Shown: piece by piece, positions 34,899 through 43,634 of the stretch
Layout: each line of letters starts with the position of its first letter
Numbering within the stretch: position 1 is the stretch's first letter
From: Stutzerimonas balearica DSM 6083
GTDB taxonomy: Bacteria; Pseudomonadota; Gammaproteobacteria; Pseudomonadales; Pseudomonadaceae
Assembly: GCF_000818015.1 (NCBI RefSeq)
Contig: NZ_CP007511.1
Span: 1,598,001-1,662,000 of the forward strand
DNA: 64,000 bases
Direction of reading: 5' to 3'
Program-made: the position numbers and the translations under genes
The notes under the pieces: generated by a model
The model's input: only the letters and a program-made list of their open reading frames with translations
Database searches by the model: none
Told to the model about the DNA's origin: nothing

Positions 34899-37082
34899 TC
34901 AGAAGCTGCGGCCGAGGTCGAGGTAAAGCGCCTGCTCGTCCTCGTCGTTCACGCCGTAGCCGATGTTGAGTGGGCCCAATGGCGTGTCGTAGCCCAGAAA
35001 GACGCTGCCGGCGTTGATATAACCGCTATCGAACGCGTTGCCCTCGTTCCAAGCCCGGCCGCGCTCCAGCGAGGCGCCGAGGTACACGGGGAAGTCCAGC
35101 GGCAGAAATGCGCGTGGCGTCATGCGCCGGTAGTAAACGACCCGGCCAAGGCTGATGTTCTGCCCGGCGACGGCATCCTGGCGAAAACCCGACAGCTGAC
35201 GCGCACCGCCGAGCAGGAAGCTCGAAGTGACCACCTCGGCGTCGTCCAGCGTGCGGCCGTAGCGGCCACCGAGCACCCAGGTGTTCGGTCCGTGACTGAG
35301 GGCCTTGTCCAGCCGCAGCTGCCACTGCCGATAGCGCTCATCCGAGCCGAGGCCCGGCGTGTATTGCCGCAGTGTCAGGCCGATGTCTTCGCCCTCATGC
35401 GGGAAGTCGACATTGTCGAGCGTGTCGAACGAATACCGGAGTTCGTAATAACCCTCGCTGAAACTGAAGTCGGGCAGATCGCGTTCGCCGATCCGCACGT
35501 CGGCATCGCCCCAGGCCTGGCCAATGCCGAAGCGGATCTCGCCGTTGTTGGCGATCTGCCGCCCGAGATTCAGGCCGTAGCCATAGCGCTGCAGGCGGTA
35601 TTCGGCGATCGGATCATTGTCGAGGATGGCCTCGACGTTCTGCGCCTCGAGAAAGGCATTGGGCGCGACGAACCAGCGTGAGCCGGCATCGAGCGGCTGG
35701 TAGAACTCGCTGAACAGCTCCTGGCGATCGCCCAGTTGCAGGCGCGTGAGCCACTCGGCGCCGAGCTGGTTGATGCCGTTCTTGCGAAAGCTCGCGCCGA
35801 TGTTGTAGACGCTGTCGCCGTGGAAATCGTCGGACAGGTTCAGGCCTAGTCGCAGATAGTCGGTGCCAGCCCGTTTCTGCTTGGCATTGACCACCAGGGT
35901 GTTGCCGCTCCGGCCATGCTCGACGCGATACTCGACCTGCTCGAAATAGTCCAGGCCATAGAGCGTGCCCATGTCCTTCTGCAGGTCGCCGAGGTCCAGC
36001 GGCTCGCCGAGCGGCTGACGGATGTGCCGCCGGATGACAGCGTCCGAGACCTTGGAGTCATTCTCGATGCGAATCGCGGTTATCTCCGGTGCGCGCGGCT
36101 CGGCGCTGCGCGCCAGTGTCAGTGCCGGGTTGCCGCCGGTGGGGCTGCGCCAGTCGGCCAGGCGACCTTCCAGTGCACGCGTGGCGCGGTAGCCAGCATC
36201 CATCAGCTGTTCGGTGCTGCCGAAATCGGTCGAGCCATAGGCCGCCAGCGGTGGCTGGATCAGCAGGTCCTCGCTGCGCAGGGTTGCCAGTTGGGCCTCG
36301 GAGTTGCGTCGCGTCATCATGGTGATCGACTGGTTGAGTACGTCGACCACGGTGAGCAGCTCGTCACGGGGCATCAGCGGGGTACCGATGTCCACCACGA
36401 TCAGCCGATCGACGCCCATGTCCCGGGCGACATCCATGGGGATGTTGTCGACCATGCCGCCATCGACGAGCAGGCGGCCCTCGATTTCCACCGGGGCGAA
36501 CACGGCGGGAATCGACATGCTGGCGCGAATCGCCTGGGGCAGATGGCCGCTGCGAAAGATCACCTTTTGATCGTTGGCGATGTCGGTGGCCACCGCGCGG
36601 AACGGGATGGGCAAGCGATCGAAGTCACGCGTGTCGCTCACGTGAACCAGCAGCCGCTCGAGCAGAAGCGCCAGGTTCTGCCCCTGGATCACCCCCAGCG
36701 GCAGGCCCAGGCTGCCATCGTCGCGGAAGCTCAGCTTGCGCTTGACCAGAAAGTCGCGGTCATCCTGCTTGCGTCGGAAGGGGACGTCCGGGCGGGGCGG
36801 ATCATCGGACAGCACCTGACGCCAGTCCAGGGTTCGGGCCAGCTGTTCCAGCTCGGCTACCGTATACCCGGAGGCGTAGAGCCCGCCGATTACGGCGCCC
36901 ATGCTGGTGCCGGCGATGGCATCGATGCGCACGCCCTGTTCCTCGAGTGCCTTGAGCACGCCGATATGGGCGAGCCCCCGCGCCGCGCCGCCGGAAAGGA
37001 CCAGGCCGGTCCTCGGCGCATCCTGCGCGTTCGAGAGGGCGGGCAGACAGCAGAACAGCAGGATCATCAGCGAGCGGAACAT
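34899..37082 (-). CDS. plpD: Patatin-like phospholipase autotransporter PlpD (type Vd secretion)
   Basis: A 727-residue outer-membrane protein that exposes or releases a lipolytic domain. It has a signal peptide (1-19), then a patatin domain (about 24-320) with the oxyanion loop GGAARG (31-36), catalytic serine in G-T-S60-M-G and catalytic aspartate in D207-G-G. A POTRA-like domain (about 335-400) and a 16-strand Omp85-type beta-barrel follow to the C-terminal phenylalanine. Length and order match P. aeruginosa PlpD, the type member of type Vd secretion. It hydrolyses phospholipids and may affect host or competitor membranes. Confidence 0.94.
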   Translation of the reverse strand: MFRSLMILLFCCLPALSNAQDAPRTGLVLSGGAARGLAHIGVLKALEEQGVRIDAIAGTSMGAVIGGLYASGYTVAELEQLARTLDWRQVLSDDPPRPDVPFRRKQDDRDFLVKRKLSFRDDGSLGLPLGVIQGQNLALLLERLLVHVSDTRDFDRLPIPFRAVATDIANDQKVIFRSGHLPQAIRASMSIPAVFAPVEIEGRLLVDGGMVDNIPMDVARDMGVDRLIVVDIGTPLMPRDELLTVVDVLNQSITMMTRRNSEAQLATLRSEDLLIQPPLAAYGSTDFGSTEQLMDAGYRATRALEGRLADWRSPTGGNPALTLARSAEPRAPEITAIRIENDSKVSDAVIRRHIRQPLGEPLDLGDLQKDMGTLYGLDYFEQVEYRVEHGRSGNTLVVNAKQKRAGTDYLRLGLNLSDDFHGDSVYNIGASFRKNGINQLGAEWLTRLQLGDRQELFSEFYQPLDAGSRWFVAPNAFLEAQNVEAILDNDPIAEYRLQRYGYGLNLGRQIANNGEIRFGIGQAWGDADVRIGERDLPDFSFSEGYYELRYSFDTLDNVDFPHEGEDIGLTLRQYTPGLGSDERYRQWQLRLDKALSHGPNTWVLGGRYGRTLDDAEVVTSSFLLGGARQLSGFRQDAVAGQNISLGRVVYYRRMTPRAFLPLDFPVYLGASLERGRAWNEGNAFDSGYINAGSVFLGYDTPLGPLNIGYGVNDEDEQALYLDLGRSF

Positions 37083-37154
37083 GGCGCGACCCAGAGAGCA
37101 GGAGAGGGCGGAGGTCGGGCATTATAGGTCCCCCGCCACGAGAGGAGCCGTGCC

Positions 37155-37439
37155 ATGGCTGCCGCAAGACCGGAAATCGTCATCACCTATTGCACCCAGT
37201 GCCAGTGGCTGCTTCGGGCGGCCTGGCTGGCGCAGGAGCTGCTCTCGACCTTTGCCGATGATCTGGGTCGCGTTTGCCTGGAGCCCGGCACGGGCGGTGT
37301 GTTCCGCATCACCTGCGATGGCCGGGAGATCTGGGAGCGCAAGCTCGACGGCGGATTCCCCGAGGCGAAGGTGCTCAAGCAGCGGGTGCGTGACCAGATC
37401 GATCCGGGGCGTTCGCTCGGTCACAACGACCGCCCCTGA
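37155..37439 (+). CDS. SelT/SelW/SelH family redox protein (Cys form)
   Basis: A 94-residue thioredoxin-like protein with a C13-T-Q-C16 redox motif right after the first beta strand; animal relatives have selenocysteine at the second position. The rest contains GTGGVFRITCDG and the FPEAKVLKQRVRD helix of the family. It probably works in thiol redox balance; the exact partner is unknown. It is divergent from plpD (72 bp) and ends 5 bp from the convergent transporter gene. Confidence 0.85.
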   Translation: MAAARPEIVITYCTQCQWLLRAAWLAQELLSTFADDLGRVCLEPGTGGVFRITCDGREIWERKLDGGFPEAKVLKQRVRDQIDPGRSLGHNDRP

Positions 37440-37444
37440 TTCGC

Positions 37445-38320
37445 TCAGGCAACGCCCGGCTCTGGGGGTGACGAGCTCTTCAGGCGGCTGGTGACAATGC
37501 TCGCGACGATGATCAGCGCACCGCCGGCGAGCATTCGCAGGCTCGGCTGCTCGGCGAACAGCCACCAGGCGATGGCGATCCCGTAGACCGGCTCGAGCGC
37601 AAAGATCACCGAGGTCGTGCGGGCCTTGAGCACCTTCAGGCTGGCCACGAACAGACTGTGCGCCAGGCCGGTGCAGAGTACGCCGAGCAAGGCGATCCAG
37701 AGCCAGTCGCGTGGCGGCACGCTGGTGACTGCCGGGCCGGCGAAGGGCAACAGGACGAGCGCTATCGTCAGGTTCTGCCAGAGCGCCGACTGCACCGGGT
37801 CGATGCCGCGCGTCACGGCCCGGTTGAGCAGCGACACCAGGGCGAACAGCAAGCCGGACAGCACGCCGTACAGCAGGCCGTTGGTCGCGGTGCTGGCGAG
37901 CTCGAACGACGGCGTGACCAGCAACAGGCCGATGCACACCAGGCCGACCATGGCGTACTCGGCCGGGCGCGTGCGCTCGCGGAACAGTACGCCTTCGAGT
38001 AGCACAGTAAAGGCCGGAAAGCTGGCGAAACCCAGGGTGGCGATGCCCACGCCCGCGACCTTGACCGCGATGAAGAAGGTCAGCCAGTGCGCGCCGAGCA
38101 GCAACCCTCCAGCGGCGAGACCCAGGCAGCGACGCCAGTCCGGGCGTTCACCGCTACGCGGCAGCAGCAGTGCGACCAGCAGCAGGATCGCCACCGCGAA
38201 GGCGCCGCGGCCAAAGGTGATCATCAGCGGGGCGCTGCCGGCGAGTTTGCCGAAGATCCCGGACAGGCCGAACATCAATGCGCCCAGATGGATCGACAGC
38301 AGGGCGGTGCGCGGGGTCAT
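37445..38320 (-). CDS. EamA/DMT family transporter
   Basis: A 291-residue inner-membrane protein with ten hydrophobic helices in two repeats of the EamA fold. A typical glycine-rich HLGALMFGLSGIFGK N-terminus is present, and the second repeat begins near residue 150. Substrates of this family include amino acids and other metabolites; none can be assigned. Its ATG overlaps the stop of the CsaA-like gene by 4 nt, so the two are translationally coupled. Confidence 0.88.
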   Translation of the reverse strand: MTPRTALLSIHLGALMFGLSGIFGKLAGSAPLMITFGRGAFAVAILLLVALLLPRSGERPDWRRCLGLAAGGLLLGAHWLTFFIAVKVAGVGIATLGFASFPAFTVLLEGVLFRERTRPAEYAMVGLVCIGLLLVTPSFELASTATNGLLYGVLSGLLFALVSLLNRAVTRGIDPVQSALWQNLTIALVLLPFAGPAVTSVPPRDWLWIALLGVLCTGLAHSLFVASLKVLKARTTSVIFALEPVYGIAIAWWLFAEQPSLRMLAGGALIIVASIVTSRLKSSSPPEPGVA

Positions 38321-38652
38321 GCCAGGCGCGCTCCCGCCGGCAGCGGCAGGTCGAACCCGGCGAGCACTACCCGGCCGGATGCGTCATGCACGCCAGTGAT
38401 CAGCACATCCGAACGCACTCCGGCGACGCGCTTGGGCGGGAAGTTGCAGACGCACAGCACCTGGCGGCCGATCAGCTCGGCGGGCTGGTAATGCCCCGTC
38501 AGCTGCGCGCTGGACGTCTTGATGCCGAGCGGGCCGAGGTCGACCTCCAGCACGTAGGTCGGCTGGCGCGCCCGGCTGTTGGGCTTGGCGCTGCGAATGG
38601 TGCCGACGCGCAGGTCGACGCGTTCGAAGTCGGCCCAGTCGATGAGTTCCAA
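38317..38652 (-). CDS. tRNA-binding domain protein (CsaA-like), TTG start
   Basis: A 111-residue OB-fold protein of the Trbp111/CsaA type: DFERVDLRVGTI near the N-terminus, then the strand set ending VLCVCNFPPKRVAGVRSDVLITG. CsaA has chaperone-like and tRNA-binding activity. I start at TTG 38652, preceded by AGGAG at 7 nt, because no ATG occurs between it and the conserved start. It is coupled by a 4-nt overlap to the downstream EamA transporter gene. Confidence 0.86.
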   Translation of the reverse strand: MELIDWADFERVDLRVGTIRSAKPNSRARQPTYVLEVDLGPLGIKTSSAQLTGHYQPAELIGRQVLCVCNFPPKRVAGVRSDVLITGVHDASGRVVLAGFDLPLPAGARLA

Positions 38653-38725
38653 GGCTGTTCTCCTGCTTTCATGGGAGCCCGCATGGTGGCAGGCCGGGCC
38701 ATGCGGGTCTGTCGCGCCAGTCCTG

Positions 38726-39481
38726 CTATTTGTCGCGCGCCTCGCGGCGCAGTGCGCGCGGTGTGTCGCCGAACGCGCGCGCCAGCGCTGCGGTAAAGGC
38801 GCTTTGCGAGGCGTAGCCGACCCGCGCGGCGATTTCGCCGACCGGAAGCCTCGTTGTCTGCAGCAATTGGCGCCCGCGCTGCAGGCGGCGCTGGCGAATG
38901 AACGCCATTGGCGTGCTGCCGGTCTCGGCGAGGAAGCGTGCATGCAGCCGCGAAGGCGAGAGGCCGATCTGCCGTGCCAGGTCTGTGACCTGTAGCGGAT
39001 GGGCCAGGTGGCGATCGATGAAACCGAACAGCTGCAGGAGCGGCTGCTCGGAGCCAGATATCTGGCTGGAGGTCTCGTTGGCGAGCAGCGTCAGCAGCAG
39101 CGCGGCGCCCTGGCTGGCCAGCAGGGGGTCGCCTACTGCGCTGCGTGCCAGCCAGTCCAGCAGAGGCTGTTGCGACGGAGCGAGGCAGTGCACGGCGGGG
39201 CGCTCGAGCAGTCGTCGGCTGGGTTCGGTCGCCGCGCCCAGGCGTTCGAGCCAGGCATCGTCCGGAATGTCGAGCACCAGGCAGTCGCTGCCGGCAGGGC
39301 TGCCGCAGGCATGGTGCGTCGTCTGCGGAATCACCGCGACCATCTGCTGCATCACCGGGTTGCCGCGGCCGGCGATCTCCATGTCCAGCCGGCCGCGCAG
39401 GCCGAATACCAGTTGGACATGATCGTGGCTGTGGGCGATGACATCGTGCTTGTAGCGACGCAGCGAGAGGATGGCACTCAC
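38726..39481 (-). CDS. AraC family transcriptional regulator (cupin N-domain), GTG start
   Basis: 251 residues: an N-terminal cupin sensor domain (HSHDHVQLVFGLRG near 20-33) and a C-terminal double helix-turn-helix (about 150-247), with VTDLARQIGLSPSRLHARF and VGEIAARVGYASQSAFTAAL recognition regions. The ligand is unknown. GTG 39481 with AGGAG 7 nt upstream is the best start; an in-frame reading much further upstream runs antisense-like through the cyclase gene and is rejected. It lies 47 bp downstream of cyaB and could be co-transcribed with it. Confidence 0.87.
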   Translation of the reverse strand: MSAILSLRRYKHDVIAHSHDHVQLVFGLRGRLDMEIAGRGNPVMQQMVAVIPQTTHHACGSPAGSDCLVLDIPDDAWLERLGAATEPSRRLLERPAVHCLAPSQQPLLDWLARSAVGDPLLASQGAALLLTLLANETSSQISGSEQPLLQLFGFIDRHLAHPLQVTDLARQIGLSPSRLHARFLAETGSTPMAFIRQRRLQRGRQLLQTTRLPVGEIAARVGYASQSAFTAALARAFGDTPRALRREARDK

Positions 39482-39528
39482 CTTCAGGGTCTCCTGGGGG
39501 CAAGGCGCCGAGTGTAGCGCCGTTTCCC

Positions 39529-40917
39529 TCAGAGAATGACCTTGTCGCGCAGCTTCTGTGCGGCCTGGTTGAGCGCCTGGATGACGCGCTCCTTGTCGAA
39601 GTTCTCCACGCCGTTGGTGTCCAGGTACATCGAGAAGCCCGGCAGTTCGTGTTCGACGAAACTGGACGTTGCGCCCAGGTCGCGGCGGAAATCGACCACT
39701 TGATAGATCTGTACCGGGCGGGAAAAGCCCTTGACGCTGATCTGTCCCTTGTCGCGGCACATGATCACGTCCTTCACCAGGGAATAGGTCTCGTGGGAGA
39801 TGAGGATCTCGCTGGCTTCGGCCGCGCTTTCCAGCCGGCTGGCGAGGTTCACTTCGCGGCCGATGATGGTGTAGTCCATGCGGGTATCGGCGCCGAAGTT
39901 GCCGACCGTGCAGTAGCCGGTGTTGATGCCCATGCGGATTTCCATGGGCTTGGTGATGCCCTGCGCCCGCCATTGCTGGCGCAGCACCTTCATGTGTTTG
40001 CGCATGGCGATGGCCATGGAGACCGCGGCCACCGCATCTTTCTTCGCGCCCTGGCTGGTGGGGTCGCCAAAGAACACCATGACGCAGTCGCCGACGAACT
40101 TGTCGATGGTGCCGCCGTACTTGAGCGCGATCTTCGACATTTCGTTGAGGTAGTTGTTGAGCAGGTCGGTCAGCGCCTCGGCCTCGAGCTCCTCGGACAG
40201 TTCGGTGAAGCCCTTGATGTCCGAAAAGAACACCGACAGCTTCTTGCGCTGGGTCTCCAGTTTCACGCTGCGCTTGCCGGAAAAGATCGACTCCCATACC
40301 TGAGGCGAGAGGTATTTGGCGAGATTGCGCGCCAGGCGGGCGGCCTTGGCCTGTTCCAGTTCGATCTCGGTGCGCGCCTGGGCCAGCCGGATACCTTGCT
40401 GGTGGACGTAGTACGCCGTGGCGCAGATGTACAGCGAGGTGACCAGCACGCTGACCAGCGAGACCAGCGGCGGCGTGGTGCCGAGCAGCTGCACCGGCGT
40501 CAGCAGGCAGCCGGCGGCGATGGCCAGCGTCGCGCAGAGCAGCGCGAGCAGCAGGTGCCGCAGGCTGCCCACCACCAGCGCGCTGAAGCACAGGGTAAGC
40601 ATGAACATCAGGCTTGGCACCACCGCGAAATCGAGCAGCACGACGCCGGCGCCGGCATTGAAAGCGTCCAGGCAGAGCAGGACCTGCGAGGTGCGTTCGG
40701 CGTGGTCGCGCTTGAAACGGTAGGACAGGTGGTAGGCAAGATGCGGATAGAGCAGTGCGTAGGGCACCATCCACAGCAGGTCGAGCGAAAAGAACTGCGT
40801 GTAGGTGCCGGCGGCTAGCGTTGCCGCGCAGGCCAGATAGGCCAGGACGCGCGAATAGTATTCACGCAACGTGCGGGTGGCGAGGCCGTGCCGGCGTTCG
40901 GCCGAGATGGTGCTCAT
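39529..40917 (-). CDS. cyaB: Class III adenylate cyclase with MASE2 membrane sensor (CyaB)
   Basis: A 462-residue inner-membrane enzyme that makes cAMP from ATP. The N-terminal MASE2 domain (about 20-175) has six hydrophobic helices and the HGLATRTLREYYSRVLAYLAC opening. A short coiled linker (176-200) leads to the cyclase domain, with metal-binding aspartates D233 (FFSDIKGFTEL) and D277 (DKFVGDCVMVFFGD), and a NLASRLES motif later. Length and layout match P. aeruginosa CyaB, the main cAMP source there, which feeds Vfr and type IV pilus/virulence control. It has a 208-bp upstream region of its own. Confidence 0.92.
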   Translation of the reverse strand: MSTISAERRHGLATRTLREYYSRVLAYLACAATLAAGTYTQFFSLDLLWMVPYALLYPHLAYHLSYRFKRDHAERTSQVLLCLDAFNAGAGVVLLDFAVVPSLMFMLTLCFSALVVGSLRHLLLALLCATLAIAAGCLLTPVQLLGTTPPLVSLVSVLVTSLYICATAYYVHQQGIRLAQARTEIELEQAKAARLARNLAKYLSPQVWESIFSGKRSVKLETQRKKLSVFFSDIKGFTELSEELEAEALTDLLNNYLNEMSKIALKYGGTIDKFVGDCVMVFFGDPTSQGAKKDAVAAVSMAIAMRKHMKVLRQQWRAQGITKPMEIRMGINTGYCTVGNFGADTRMDYTIIGREVNLASRLESAAEASEILISHETYSLVKDVIMCRDKGQISVKGFSRPVQIYQVVDFRRDLGATSSFVEHELPGFSMYLDTNGVENFDKERVIQALNQAAQKLRDKVIL

Positions 40918-41125
40918 CTAGCTTGCTTCCCTGAAGTTAACGACGCCTTCGTGTCGGCGCTCGATCGCCATCCGCGACGAATCTCTGACGGTCTGGATGT
41001 GCGATGCGGTCATCCTGTCGTCGAATGCAAGCTTCGATCCAGAGCGGCCGCGCCACCGCGCAGGCGATGATAACCAAGGGCCGTCCGCTCGCCAAACGGG
41101 CAGCGCCGATTGCGCTGACGGCCGG

Positions 41126-41443
41126 TCAGAAGCGGATGCGACCGATCAGCATGTCGCGCAGCATCACCCAGTCGCCCATGAAGCTGTACAGCGGGTACTT
41201 GAAGGTGGCCGGGCGGTTTTTCTCGAACAGGAAGTGGCCGACCCAGGCAAAACCATAACCGGCCAGCGGCATCGCCAGAAGCCAGCGCCATTGTTGCGAA
41301 GCCAGCGCATAACCAAGGATGCCCAGCACCAGAAGACTGCCGATGAAATGCAAGCGACGGCAGGTCCGGTTGCTGTGCTCGGCAAGGTAGAACGGGTAGA
41401 ACTCGGAAAAGCTGGCGAAACGCTCGGCGGTCTGGGTGCTCAT
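41126..41443 (-). CDS. DUF962/Mpo1-like family membrane protein
   Basis: 105 residues with two or three hydrophobic helices. Conserved histidines sit at H23 (AEHSNRTCRRLH), H32 and H70 in VGHFLFEKNRPATFKYPLYSFMGDW, the strongest family block. Mpo1, the yeast relative, is an iron-dependent dioxygenase of 2-hydroxy fatty acids; whether bacterial members do this is not settled. The ATG at 41443 has AGGAGG upstream, part of which can pair within the leader. Confidence 0.85.
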   Translation of the reverse strand: MSTQTAERFASFSEFYPFYLAEHSNRTCRRLHFIGSLLVLGILGYALASQQWRWLLAMPLAGYGFAWVGHFLFEKNRPATFKYPLYSFMGDWVMLRDMLIGRIRF

Positions 41444-41451
41444 GGCAACCT

Positions 41452-41514
41452 CCTGTTGTTATGGCGCCGCCACGCGGCGCGTCGGGTAGGCCCTGTAACC
41501 CTAACAACGACAGG
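41452..41514 (-). promoter_or_regulatory. Nested inverted repeats in the DUF962 leader
   Basis: An inner 7-bp perfect hairpin (GCGCCGC-CAC-GCGGCGC, 41464-41480) lies inside outer arms CCTGTTGTTA (41452-41461) and TAACA-ACG-ACAGG (41502-41514), which pair over 10 bp with a 3-nt bulge. On the minus-strand RNA the outer arm includes the AACAACAGG that runs into the ribosome-binding AGGAGG, so the structure could mask translation. Confidence 0.45.
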
Positions 41515-41581
41515 CTTGCAGGCCAGTGGCTGCCGGTGCCAGTTTAGTAGCCTTGTGGCACCGCGACCGACCGTACGACGG

Positions 41582-41589
41582 AACAAGAA
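41582..41589 (+). promoter_or_regulatory. Candidate Hfq/Crc (CA) motif at an AraC-family start
   Basis: AACAAGAA matches the AANAANAA motif bound by Hfq with Crc in pseudomonads and extends as AACAAGAACAA into the ATG at 41592. No good Shine-Dalgarno is seen, so binding here would block initiation directly. Confidence 0.5.
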
Positions 41590-41591
41590 CA

Positions 41592-42650
41592 ATGAAGCAG
41601 TTACGCACCACGTCCTCGAGCTGGGCCGGCGCCATTGCCCTGGCGCTGGAGCGTGCCGGTCTCGACAGTCGCAGCCTGTTCGCCGAGCTCGGCCTGGACT
41701 ACGGCGTCCTGGCCGACCCCGACGGACGCATAGCTCAGGACGACATGACCCGGCTCTGGCGGCGCGCGGTCGAGCGATCCGGCGACCCTTCCATTGGCTT
41801 GAACCTGGCGCAGGTCACCCATCCGGGCTGTCTGCATGTGGTGGGCTATGCGCTGATGGCCAGTCGGACGCTGAAGGAGGGCCTGGAGCGGCTGGTGCGC
41901 TATCAGCGGATCATTGCCGAGGGCGCAGACTTGCGTTTGTGTCGCGAGGGTGGCGCCTATGCCCTGGCGCTGACCGTTCATGGCGACACGCTGACGGCCA
42001 GCCGGCAGGCCGGCGAAGCGTCCTTGGCTGGCTGCCTGGCCTTCTGTCGCTGGTTGGCCGGCGACGCGCTGCATCCGCTGGAGGTGCAGTTCCGCGACGA
42101 GCCGCCGGCCAGCCAGCAGCGTTATGCGCAGTTGTTCCAGGCCCCCTTGCGGTTCGGCCGGCCAGACTATCGTCTGGTGTTCGCCGCCGAAGACCTCGAG
42201 CGACCGCTGCCCACGGCCAACGAGGCGCTGGCGCAACTGCATGATCGTTTCGCTGGCGATTACCTGGCACGCTTCGCCGGCAACCCGACCACCCATCGTG
42301 CACGACAGGTGCTGTGCCGGTTGCTGCCTGGCGGCGAGCCGCGCCGCGAGGCGGTCGCGCAAGCGCTGCATCTGTCCGAGCGCACCTTGCAGCGACGGCT
42401 GCAGGAGGAGGGCAGCAGCTTCCAGCAATTGCTGGACGAAACGCGCAAGGAACTGGCCGGGCAATACCTGGCGCAGGCGGACATGGCGTTGCTGGAAATA
42501 GCCTACCTGCTCGGCTTTGCCGACCCGAGCGCGTTCTTTCGCGCCTTCAAACGCTGGTACCGGCTCACACCGGGTGAATACCGTGCGCTGCGCGGCGACA
42601 GCGAGGAACCTGCGTCGGGCACAATGGCCATATCAACTGTCAGGCGCTGA
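41592..42650 (+). CDS. AraC family transcriptional regulator (Arabinose-binding-like N-domain)
   Basis: 352 residues: a large N-terminal ligand domain of the 'AraC-type arabinose-binding' group (about 15-205), with the VTHPGCLHVVGYALMASRTLKEGLERLVRYQRI block, and a C-terminal HTH_18 domain (about 235-335) ending RAFKRWYRLTPGEYR. Related pseudomonad regulators control amino-acid or osmolyte catabolism, but the target cannot be named. Translation starts at the ATG at 41592 immediately after an A-rich Hfq/Crc-like motif, so it may be subject to catabolite repression (inference). Confidence 0.88.
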   Translation: MKQLRTTSSSWAGAIALALERAGLDSRSLFAELGLDYGVLADPDGRIAQDDMTRLWRRAVERSGDPSIGLNLAQVTHPGCLHVVGYALMASRTLKEGLERLVRYQRIIAEGADLRLCREGGAYALALTVHGDTLTASRQAGEASLAGCLAFCRWLAGDALHPLEVQFRDEPPASQQRYAQLFQAPLRFGRPDYRLVFAAEDLERPLPTANEALAQLHDRFAGDYLARFAGNPTTHRARQVLCRLLPGGEPRREAVAQALHLSERTLQRRLQEEGSSFQQLLDETRKELAGQYLAQADMALLEIAYLLGFADPSAFFRAFKRWYRLTPGEYRALRGDSEEPASGTMAISTVRR

Positions 42651-42689
42651 CGATGGCGCTTCCTCTGACCCTTTCGACGTGGTGATCAA

Positions 42690-43634
42690 TTGGCTTCCAG
42701 TCTGCTCGCTCTACTCGACGATATCGCTTCGATTCTCGACGACGTCTCGGTGATGACCAAGGTCGCCGCCAAGAAAACCTCTGGCGTGCTGGGCGACGAC
42801 CTGGCCCTCAACGCCCAGCAGGTCACCGGCGTTCGCGCCGACCGCGAGCTGCCGGTGGTCTGGGCGGTGTGCAAGGGGTCGCTGCGCAACAAGGCGATCC
42901 TGGTGCCGGCGGCCCTGGTCATCAGCGCGTTGGCGCCCTGGCTGATCACGCCGCTACTGATGCTTGGCGGCGCCTTTCTCTGCTACGAAGGCTTCGAGAA
43001 ACTCGCGCACCGCTTCCTGCACGATGACGGCGAGGCGCGCAACCGCGCGAGGGAGGCGCTGTGCGACCCGGCGGTGGACATGGTCGCCTTCGAAAAGCGC
43101 AAGATCAGCGGTGCGGTGCGCACCGACTTCATCCTTTCCGCGGAAATCATCGCCATCACCCTCGGCACCGTGGCCGATGCACCGCTGTCGCAGCAGGTGG
43201 TCGTGCTGGTGGGAATCGCAATCATCATGACGCTCGGCGTCTACGGCCTGGTCGCCGGCATCGTCAAGCTGGATGACCTTGGCCTGGCCCTGAGCAAGGC
43301 CGGCAGCGCAGCGCTGCAGGGCATCGGGCGCGGCATTCTGGCGCTGGCGCCCTGGCTGATGAAAACGCTGTCGGTCGTCGGCACCGCGGCGATGTTCATG
43401 GTTGGCGGCGGCATTCTCAGCCACGGCATCGGCGCCGTGCATCACTGGATCGAAAACAGTGCCGAGCAGAGTCTGGCCATTCCCTATGTCGGGAGCGTTC
43501 TCGGCGGTCTGCTGCCGACGCTGCTGAACGCATTGTTCGGTGTGCTCGCCGGAGCGCTGCTGCTCGCGCTGGTCAGTCTCGGCGGGCGCCTGTTCCGCCG
43601 CGGGCAGGAGGCCGGCGAAGCCCCTCGTCAGTGA
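42690..43634 (+). CDS. DUF808 family inner-membrane protein, TTG start
   Basis: 314 residues with an N-terminal soluble segment ([39 protein letters not shown], family-typical) and about seven hydrophobic helices after residue 70. DUF808 proteins (YedI-like) are of unknown function. TTG 42690 matches where family members start, and no nearby ATG fits. It overlaps the end of the convergent trkH gene by 7 nt. Confidence 0.85.
   Translation: MASSLLALLDDIASILDDVSVMTKVAAKKTSGVLGDDLALNAQQVTGVRADRELPVVWAVCKGSLRNKAILVPAALVISALAPWLITPLLMLGGAFLCYEGFEKLAHRFLHDDGEARNRAREALCDPAVDMVAFEKRKISGAVRTDFILSAEIIAITLGTVADAPLSQQVVVLVGIAIIMTLGVYGLVAGIVKLDDLGLALSKAGSAALQGIGRGILALAPWLMKTLSVVGTAAMFMVGGGILSHGIGAVHHWIENSAEQSLAIPYVGSVLGGLLPTLLNALFGVLAGALLLALVSLGGRLFRRGQEAGEAPRQ

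Noticed and set aside
38726..40774. In-frame extension of the AraC gene to 682 residues
   Set aside because: The added part lies out of frame with, and inside, cyaB and is not protein-like; GTG 39481 has a proper ribosome site.
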